Origin: Paenibacillus doosanensis
Lineage (GTDB): Bacteria > Bacillota > Bacilli > Paenibacillales > NBRC-103111
Assembly (NCBI RefSeq): GCF_025060755.1
Contig: NZ_JANYUY010000061.1
Location: 1 to 46,395, forward strand
Direction of reading: 5' to 3'
Length of the DNA: 46,395 nucleotides
Shown here in pieces: positions 41,304-46,395 of the stretch (the stretch's first letter is position 1; every line of letters begins with the position of its first letter). The notes beneath the pieces are model-generated. The model saw only the letters and a program-made list of their open reading frames with translations, was not told the origin of the DNA and ran no database searches. Position numbers and translations under genes: made by a program.

Positions 41304-43453
41304 TGCTTATAGCACATAGCGCTCGCGGCGGCAAACTGTCACAGACATATCGTGATCATATAACTGGGGTAGTAGCTGCCGCTTGTAGAAATGTTGAAAA
41401 ATTTTCCCCGTTTGTTGATAACGGCAAGAGGGAGTTTTATAAAGCTGTTGTTGGACATGCGGCTACCTATCATGATTTAGGCAAGCTGGACCGGGAGAAT
41501 CAGGAAGTGCTGAGCGGACAGAAGAAAGCGAAACGGTTGCCCGTAGAGCATAGGGATGCTGGTGTTTCTCACTTAGCTGCTGCTCATCATGAATGTCCGT
41601 CAGCTACGTTGATTTATGCACATCACCGGCCAGGATTGCCTAACCTGATCGAAGAGAAAACGAAACCGCACCCTTTTCGATTTATAACTGCAATGGAAAA
41701 CACGGAGAAGCACTTGGGCACATATTTAACGCTGCATAATGAGGCTGTAGGAGATCTTTTCAATAATGAGCGGACTGTCTCTGGATATAAGATGTCCGCG
41801 TTGGAGTACAGGATGCTGTTAAGTTCCCTTGTGGATGCAGATTATTCTGATTCAGCAGGAGAACAACCCTCAATTCCTGAAAGGCGCTGGTCTGAAAGAC
41901 TAAATCGGCTTAGCCAATATGTTCGATCTCTCGAAGAATTTGCAGAAGAGCCAAATTCAGAACGAAACCAGCTGCGCAAACAACTATACCTGCATTGTCA
42001 TCATGCTGCTGTTGATGAGACATTAGAATATTGTGACAGTCCTGTGGGCACGGGAAAAACAACAGCAATTATGGCCCATATGCTAAAATCTGCTGCAATC
42101 AATGACTTGAGACATATCTTTGTGGTTTTGCCGTACACCAGTCTGATCTCCCAGACGGTAAAAACTCTTCGTGAGGCGCTGGTGCTTGACGGAGAAGCAC
42201 CGGAGACTATTATTGCGGAGCACCATCATCAGGCTGATTTTGAAACCTATGAATTGCGTCACTTGGCTGCAACGTGGACGGCGCCGATTATTGTTACAAC
42301 GGCGGTTCAATTTTTCGAGACCCTTGCAAGCAATATTCCCTCGAAGATCCGCAAGCTTCATCAACTACCGGGCAGCGGTATTATTCTTGATGAAAGCCAT
42401 GCTTTACTGCCTTCGTCATTAATGCTTCCTGCGTGGAGATGGATCGCTGAACTAGCTTCACGTTGGGGTTGCAGAGTTTGCTTTTGTTCTGCGACTTCCT
42501 TCAAATATTGGGAACTCCCGATGTTCAGAAAGATTTCTCCCGTTAAGGTTATTCCATTACTGACCCGAGACATTACTGAAAAATTGAATAACTTTGAGAA
42601 CAATAGAATTACTCTAAACGTGTGGCAACAGCAAGTACCACATTTCAAAAATGCAGAAGAGCTTATAGATGCTATGGAGCAATATCACGGATCAAAGCTG
42701 GTTGTCCTCAACACCATTCGCTCAGCAGCCTATCTGGCAAGCGCGCTAAGAAATCGTGGACATGATGTGCTTCATCTATCAACAGCATTGACCCCGAACG
42801 ATAGGGAAACCGTGATCGAAGAAATTAAGCGGAGATTAAGTTCTCCAATCAGCGATGATCGCAATTGGACACTGGTTGCAACAAGCTGTATTGAATGTGG
42901 CATGGATTTTTCCTTCCAGTATGGATTCTGTGAACTGCGCTCACTATCGAGCTACATTCAATTGAGCGGAAGAGTTAGCAGAAATGGCGAATATGAGAAT
43001 AGTTCACTGCATGCCTTTTCCATAACAGAGGATCGTTTTGGTTATAATCCGTCATTTGATATTTCGAAGAACGTTTTTCGCAAGCAGATTGCTTCAGGAA
43101 CGCTGCCTACCACGTCGGTTACGGAAGCGGTAACCCAAACCTTTGACTTGGAATGTAAAATGATGGGGACATCGCCAGACGAGATAAACAAGCTTGAGCG
43201 GAAGTGCGCTTTTTTGGATGTTGCAACAAATTTCAAGGTGATCCCGGAGGAGCATGTGACCGTTGTTGCAGATGCTGAGCTTGCAGGTAAGTTAAGTCAA
43301 GGAATAGTTGTGTCGGCAACTGAAATGCAGAAAGGCAGTGTTAGTATGAGACGTTCCGTTTTACGCAAGCTTGGGTGTGACCAGGGGGAATTGCCCGTGC
43401 TCGAAAAGGAGCAATATGACAGCTTTTTAGGGTATATGAAAAGCCTCATTTAA
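41300..43453 (+). CDS. cas3: CRISPR nuclease-helicase Cas3
   Basis: A 717-residue Cas3, the enzyme recruited by Cascade to unwind and degrade target DNA. HD nuclease part (1 to about 200): MLIAHSARGGKL, YHDLGKLDREN with His58/Asp59, HRDAGVSHLAAAHHE, and IYAHHRP. Helicase part: Walker A PVGTGKTTA (about 248-256), DESH box in ILDESHALLP (Asp364), motif III FCSATSF, motif V ATSCIECGMDF and motif VI QLSGRVSRNGE (about 552-562). All motifs look intact, so the enzyme should be active. Two ATG codons (41300, 41303) are possible starts. It is the last gene of the operon, unusual since type I-C operons generally begin with cas3. Confidence 0.92.
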   Translation: MMLIAHSARGGKLSQTYRDHITGVVAAACRNVEKFSPFVDNGKREFYKAVVGHAATYHDLGKLDRENQEVLSGQKKAKRLPVEHRDAGVSHLAAAHHECPSATLIYAHHRPGLPNLIEEKTKPHPFRFITAMENTEKHLGTYLTLHNEAVGDLFNNERTVSGYKMSALEYRMLLSSLVDADYSDSAGEQPSIPERRWSERLNRLSQYVRSLEEFAEEPNSERNQLRKQLYLHCHHAAVDETLEYCDSPVGTGKTTAIMAHMLKSAAINDLRHIFVVLPYTSLISQTVKTLREALVLDGEAPETIIAEHHHQADFETYELRHLAATWTAPIIVTTAVQFFETLASNIPSKIRKLHQLPGSGIILDESHALLPSSLMLPAWRWIAELASRWGCRVCFCSATSFKYWELPMFRKISPVKVIPLLTRDITEKLNNFENNRITLNVWQQQVPHFKNAEELIDAMEQYHGSKLVVLNTIRSAAYLASALRNRGHDVLHLSTALTPNDRETVIEEIKRRLSSPISDDRNWTLVATSCIECGMDFSFQYGFCELRSLSSYIQLSGRVSRNGEYENSSLHAFSITEDRFGYNPSFDISKNVFRKQIASGTLPTTSVTEAVTQTFDLECKMMGTSPDEINKLERKCAFLDVATNFKVIPEEHVTVVADAELAGKLSQGIVVSATEMQKGSVSMRRSVLRKLGCDQGELPVLEKEQYDSFLGYMKSLI

Positions 43454-43610
43454 TGGCGATGCGAGGGTCGTCGCTTCCTCGTTGAGATTAAGAACTTAAA
43501 TACCATATCCAGAAAAGCACTGCAGTCTCGAATCTGAGATTATGTCGCGGCCCATTAACTCGACGCATCGCCCGATTCGTTGGCGGCGCGTTTATTTGCT
43601 GCGTACAGGC

Positions 43611-43637
43611 ACTTATAGGCCATCGCCTACATAAAAT
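43611..43637 (+). promoter_or_regulatory. Possible mother-cell sigma promoter of sigK
   Basis: CATAAAAT (43630-43637) fits the CATA-type -10 of SigE/SigK promoters, with ATA (43615-43617) as weak -35 at a slightly short distance. It lies 70 bases before sigK, which in relatives is read by SigE. No conventional SigA promoter was found between cas3 and sigK. Confidence 0.3.
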
Positions 43638-43706
43638 GATACTGATCTCATAAGCGGAGGCTTCCGAAGCAGTTTTGCTCCGCAAAACTTGTAGGGGGTG
43701 GCAGCT

Positions 43707-44408
43707 ATGCCCGGCTTCTTTTCAGCGATAGCCCTGTTCATCAAAGAGTTAATGCTACTGGTTTCATACGTCAAAAACAACGCTTTTCCCCAGCCGCTGT
43801 CCGAAGCGGAAGAAGATAAACATTTGCGGCAAATGGCGCAAGGCAATCAGCATTCCCGCAACCTGCTTATCGAGCATAACCTGCGGCTCGTCGCCCATAT
43901 CGTTAAAAAATTCGATAATACGGGCGAAGATTTGGAGGACTTGATCTCCATAGGAACCATCGGTTTGATCAAAGCGATTGAATCGTTCAGCCCGGACAAA
44001 GGCACCAAGCTGGCTACGTTCGCGGCCCGATGTATAGAAAATGAAATTTTGATGCACTTGCGTTCCCTGAAGAAAACGCGCAAAGACGTCTCGCTGCATG
44101 ACCCGATCGGAACGGACAAGGAGGGAAATGAGATTACGCTCATCGATATTCTCGGTACGGAAGCCGACGATGTCGTAGATAAAGTGCAGCTGAAAATCGA
44201 AAAAAGCAAAATATATAAAAATTTGGATATTTTGGATGATCGCGAGAAGGAAGTCGTCGTCGGCCGCTTCGGACTCGAGCATGGCGGGGAGGAACGAACC
44301 CAGCGGGAGATTGCCAAGGAGCTCGGGATCAGCCGCTCATACGTATCGCGGATTGAAAAGCGTGCGCTGATGAAGCTGTATCATGAGTTTTATAAGGCGA
44401 AGCGGTAA
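43707..44408 (+). CDS. sigK: RNA polymerase sporulation sigma factor SigK (uninterrupted)
   Basis: A 233-residue sigma-70 family factor that directs late mother-cell genes (coat, cortex, maturation). ATG 43707 follows GGGGGTGG; the GTG at 43698 overlaps that site. The N-terminal pro-sequence ([20 protein letters not shown]) is the hydrophobic part removed by SpoIVFB-type proteolysis in relatives. Region 2: [20 protein letters not shown] and [20 protein letters not shown]; region 4: [20 protein letters not shown] then [20 protein letters not shown]. The gene is continuous across the codons near IENEILMH where the B. subtilis gene is split by the skin element. A second, decayed piece of the same gene lies at 45551. 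Confidence 0.95.
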   Translation: MPGFFSAIALFIKELMLLVSYVKNNAFPQPLSEAEEDKHLRQMAQGNQHSRNLLIEHNLRLVAHIVKKFDNTGEDLEDLISIGTIGLIKAIESFSPDKGTKLATFAARCIENEILMHLRSLKKTRKDVSLHDPIGTDKEGNEITLIDILGTEADDVVDKVQLKIEKSKIYKNLDILDDREKEVVVGRFGLEHGGEERTQREIAKELGISRSYVSRIEKRALMKLYHEFYKAKR

Positions 44409-44420
44409 AAACGTTGTTGA

Positions 44421-44455
44421 AAGAGCCTGCCGGCAATGGCAGGCTCTTCTTGTCT
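44421..44455 (+). terminator. Terminator of sigK
   Basis: Eleven-base arms AAGAGCCTGCC and GGCAGGCTCTT with a 6-base loop, followed by CTTGTCT. A second stem AAAACCCC/GGGGTTTT follows at 44459-44480. Confidence 0.8.
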
Positions 44456-44480
44456 AAGAAAACCCCCAACTGGGGTTTTA

Positions 44481-44665
44481 GACAATGATGCGACCTTTGA
44501 CAGATAAATGTCTATGGTCGTTTTTCTTAATAAGTGGGGTTACACAGTAATGGGATATCACGGAATGAACTTATTAAATTGCTCTATGGTACTGAAGCTA
44601 TTGCTGCCGCGATTCAGCATCATCAAGTGGTCGATCATGGGCTAAGCTGTTTGTGTAAAGGTATT
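44481..44665. other. Stretch without recognised gene
   Basis: About 185 bases between sigK terminators and the toxin-module promoter. A frame near 44570-44640 (ELIKLLYGTEAIAAAIQHHQ) looks like a small fragment of a coding sequence, but has no start and no family I recognise. Confidence 0.35.
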
Positions 44666-44666
44666 A

Positions 44667-44675
44667 TGATATAAT
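44667..44675 (+). promoter_or_regulatory. Extended -10 promoter of the toxin-antitoxin pair
   Basis: TGATATAAT is a perfect extended -10 (TG-n-TATAAT), with only a weak -35. It lies about 64 bases before the ATG at 44739. Confidence 0.5.
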
Positions 44676-44738
44676 TTTAGGCATAGATAGTTGGGGCTAG
44701 TTCCTGAATAGTACAATTAAAATCAGGCGGTGATTAAT

Positions 44739-44915
44739 ATGAACCGGATGCAGGACATAAATAAATACATTAAACTTACAGGCGATCGAGCGAAATTGGA
44801 TGCAAAAGCGAATGGCACATACATTGTGTATAAGACAAGTGAGGGTCATATGGTTAGAGAGTACAGCAATGGGAAAATAGAACGTATCGAGGATTCGGAG
44901 CTCTCCAATGAATAG
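44739..44915 (+). CDS. Small protein, putative antitoxin of the zeta-like kinase
   Basis: A 58-residue protein starting at ATG 44739 behind AGGCGG (a GTG at 44730 overlaps that site). The sequence is charged: MNRMQDINKYIKLTGDRAKL near the start and [18 protein letters not shown] at the end. It overlaps the kinase gene by 8 bases. A short gene coupled to a zeta-type kinase is a common toxin-antitoxin arrangement, and this is the basis of the call; no antitoxin fold was identified. Confidence 0.6.
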   Translation: MNRMQDINKYIKLTGDRAKLDAKANGTYIVYKTSEGHMVREYSNGKIERIEDSELSNE

Positions 44916-45498
44916 CCCGATTGCTACGATGTTTGTGTTCGCTGGAAACAATGGTAGTGGTAAAAGCACAATTCGAAATCTTATTGTGGATCGCATTGGT
45001 GTTAGTGTAAATATTGATGCAGATGCACTGGCTCGCGCGATTGATGCGGAACAACCCGAGCGTTACAAAGTAAGTGCCGGAAAAAAAGCCATTAAGATTG
45101 TAAGAGATTGTATTCGTAACAAACGGGATTTTTCAATTGAGACGACTTTGGCAGGCGGTAACGTCATTCGTCAAATGCGTGAAGCGAAGAGTAAAGGCTT
45201 TGAGGTTGTCATGTTCTATGTTGGATTAGGTGATTATCGATTGAATATCGAAAGGGTTGCCGCCCGGGTGAAAAACGGGGGTCATCATATTCCATCCGAA
45301 GATATCATAAGGCGGCACCATACCTCCGTAGAGAATTTACTTGCTCATCTTGATCTCATCGATTATTTAGTTCTGATCGACAATAGTGAGTCAGATGGCA
45401 AGATCGTCATGGAAGCTGACCAAAAACGTATTATTTATCGAGCTGCTGTGCTGCCTGAGTGGGCGAGGAAAGTTGAGAAGCACCTAGATCAGATCTAA
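44908..45498 (+). CDS. Zeta-toxin-like P-loop kinase
   Basis: A 196-residue P-loop kinase. Walker [11 protein letters not shown] (about 11-20), then [12 protein letters not shown] (the Asp that zeta toxins use near the substrate), [10 protein letters not shown] (the ET-T motif typical of zeta toxin, with a catalytic or substrate-binding role), and basic residues in [22 protein letters not shown] (lid). Zeta enzymes phosphorylate UDP-N-acetylglucosamine and stop wall synthesis; chromosomal relatives may act on other sugars or nucleotides. It follows the 58-residue partner with an 8-base overlap and its own GGAG site. Confidence 0.82.
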   Translation: MNSPIATMFVFAGNNGSGKSTIRNLIVDRIGVSVNIDADALARAIDAEQPERYKVSAGKKAIKIVRDCIRNKRDFSIETTLAGGNVIRQMREAKSKGFEVVMFYVGLGDYRLNIERVAARVKNGGHHIPSEDIIRRHHTSVENLLAHLDLIDYLVLIDNSESDGKIVMEADQKRIIYRAAVLPEWARKVEKHLDQI

Positions 45499-45550
45499 TT
45501 CAAGAGCGTATAGTTGAGAAAATTGCTAAAAAGCTAATGATCACTAATGA

Positions 45551-45674
45551 CATTAGAACCGAGATCCTGATGCATCTATGGTCGCTGAAAAAGACGAAGA
45601 AGGACGTGTCGCTTCATGACCTCATCGGTACAGACAAGGAGGGAAATGAGATAACACTAACCCTTTATCCGTAA
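45551..45674 (+). pseudogene. Degenerate sigK fragment (part of the C-terminal half)
   Basis: The frame reads [20 protein letters not shown] then [15 protein letters not shown] before ending TLYP and TAA at 45672-45674. This aligns with residues of intact SigK ([20 protein letters not shown], then [12 protein letters not shown]) at 44044-44149. Similarity begins at the codons where skin-type elements split sigK in B. subtilis and stops after about 35 codons. The nucleotide copies differ at many positions, so it is not a recent duplication. Upstream the frame continues ([12 protein letters not shown]) without sigma similarity. Confidence 0.75.
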
Positions 45675-45694
45675 AAAGATAAAGGGTTTCTTGT
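45659..45694 (+). terminator. Hairpin after the sigK fragment
   Basis: AACCCTTTATC and GATAAAGGGTT pair around 8 bases and are followed by TCTTGTT. Probable terminator of the toxin-antitoxin transcript. Confidence 0.65.
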
Positions 45695-45765
45695 TGGGAA
45701 GAGTGGGGAAATTTCTAATTCAAACTGGGCATTCCGCTGCCACTTTTCTTTTTTATAAGTGGCGA

Positions 45766-46395
45766 GTCTGTCAAGAATTTTGTGTAAACTCAGTTATACC
45801 CAAAGTTTGGAGCCGGGCTTGACATGGAGCCTCTAGCGGGCATGGCCTCTCGCGATTGGGCGATGCTGGAAAGTAGGCATCGCGAGGCTAACCAGCCTAT
45901 CATGCCCGCCCTCTCCATGTAAAGTCCTTTAGCGGACCTGTACACGTTCAGGGAAGTGCACAGTGAGCTGCAACAGGATTTGTCCCCAATTTTGAACGCG
46001 TCCCGTCCACTTGCGGATACGTCCATTGTCGCTAGATAAAGCATCTTAAGCCATGCCTCATCGTTCGGGAAAATGCTTTTTCCTTTTGTGACCTTGCGAA
46101 GCTGACGGTGGTAGCTTTCGATCATATTCGTTGTATAGATTAATTTTCGCAATTCTGGGGAGTATTTAAAGAAAGTGGCGAGTTCATCCCAATTGTTCCG
46201 CCAAGAGCGTACAATCAGTGGATACTGCTTGCCCCAAACCGCTTCAAATTGCTCTAATTCTTGCAGAGCCGCCTCTTCCGTTGGAGCGGTATAAATGGGA
46301 CGTAACGCGGCAGTAACCTTCTTCAAGTCTTTGTAGGATACATATTTGATGGAATTTCGGATTTGATGAATCACACACTTCTGAATCTCGGTCTT
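45766..46395. mobile_element. IS256-family insertion sequence, one end and part of the body
   Basis: The element end is near GAGTCTGTCAAGAATTTTG at about 45764-45782; the 15-base word at 45777-45791 and a 19-base word at 45816-45834 recur at 9125 and 9172. The transposase reads leftwards into this end. The other end lies beyond the window. Confidence 0.75.
45929..46395 (-). pseudogene. IS256-family transposase, C-terminal part, frameshifted
   Basis: From the right edge the minus strand encodes KTEIQKCVIHQIRNSIKYVS, YPLIVRSWRNNWDELATFFK, TTNMIESYHRQLRKVTKGKS and IFPNDEAWLKMLYLATMDVS, the typical end of mutator-type IS256 transposases including the last acidic residue (Glu in NMIESYHR). At about 46013-46016 one base is missing; the correct end (RKWTGRVQNWGQILLQLTVH, stop at 45931-45929) is in another frame. 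The uncorrected frame runs on to 45790 with unrelated residues. The copy is therefore probably inactive unless supplied in trans; the N-terminal part is outside the window. Confidence 0.85.

Noticed and set aside
43455-43500. GAGGGTCGTCGCTTCCTC, slightly like a type I-C repeat
   Set aside because: Occurs once, lacks the usual GTGCGTGGATTGAAAT-like end and has no spacer periodicity; not an array.
43707-44408. Possibility that sigK is still interrupted by a skin element
   Set aside because: The gene reads continuously through regions 2 and 4 with no insertion.
44459-44480. AAAACCCC/GGGGTTTT stem considered as an attachment site
   Set aside because: Better explained as a second terminator stem after sigK; no matching copy found elsewhere in the window.

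Overview
The window looks like a chromosomal segment of an endospore-forming Gram-positive of the Paenibacillus type. The reasons are an uninterrupted sporulation sigma factor gene (sigK), lipobox-type solute-binding proteins, a YesM/YesN two-component pair next to LplA/B/C-type sugar transport genes, strong Shine-Dalgarno sites, frequent GTG/TTG starts, and a moderately GC-rich backbone with AT-rich islands. The species assignment is inference. No database search was possible, so all family names rest on motifs read from the sequence.

Left part (1-9600), accessory and partly decayed: the start of an IS1182-like transposase at the edge; a Bce-type ABC exporter (ATPase plus FtsX-like permease) without its usual two-component partner; remains of an Rhs/YD-repeat toxin; an AT-rich island with a lipoprotein, an exported protein, a membrane-anchored 604-residue protein and a membrane-anchored subtilisin-like protease; then transposase debris and an IS256-like end.

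Middle part (9600-32330), metabolic: a secreted TIM-barrel-like protein; an IclR regulator divergent from a PotABCD-like ABC operon ending in an M20 peptidase, with a promoter and two operator-like repeats 20 bp apart; small housekeeping or unknown genes including an HD phosphohydrolase; and a glycan-use locus made of a YesM/YesN pair, a GH3 glycosidase, two LplB/LplC-type permeases, an LplA-like binding protein and a sulfatase-type hydrolase.

Signalling part (32340-36500): a consensus-like promoter, a c-di-GMP-I (GEMM) riboswitch with a terminator, and a PAS-PAS-GGDEF-EAL protein, followed by a chemotaxis receptor whose first membrane helix is split off by a frameshift.

Right part (36600-46395), defence and mobile: an RNase H1-N/viroplasmin domain fused to a GIY-YIG nuclease; a compact overlapping cas5-cas8-cas7-cas3 operon of type I-C character, without cas6, cas4, cas1, cas2 or an array; and inside cas8 a strong internal ribosome binding site and in-frame ATG predicted to yield a separate small subunit (Cas11). 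Then come intact sigK, a zeta-toxin-like kinase with a small upstream partner, a second degenerate piece of sigK whose similarity starts about where skin-type elements split that gene, and a frameshifted IS256-family transposase running off the end.

The most notable items are the compact effector-only CRISPR module with its internal Cas11 start and neighbouring hybrid-binding/GIY-YIG fusion, the sigK fragment bounding the toxin-antitoxin island, and the AT-rich secreted-protein/protease cluster.
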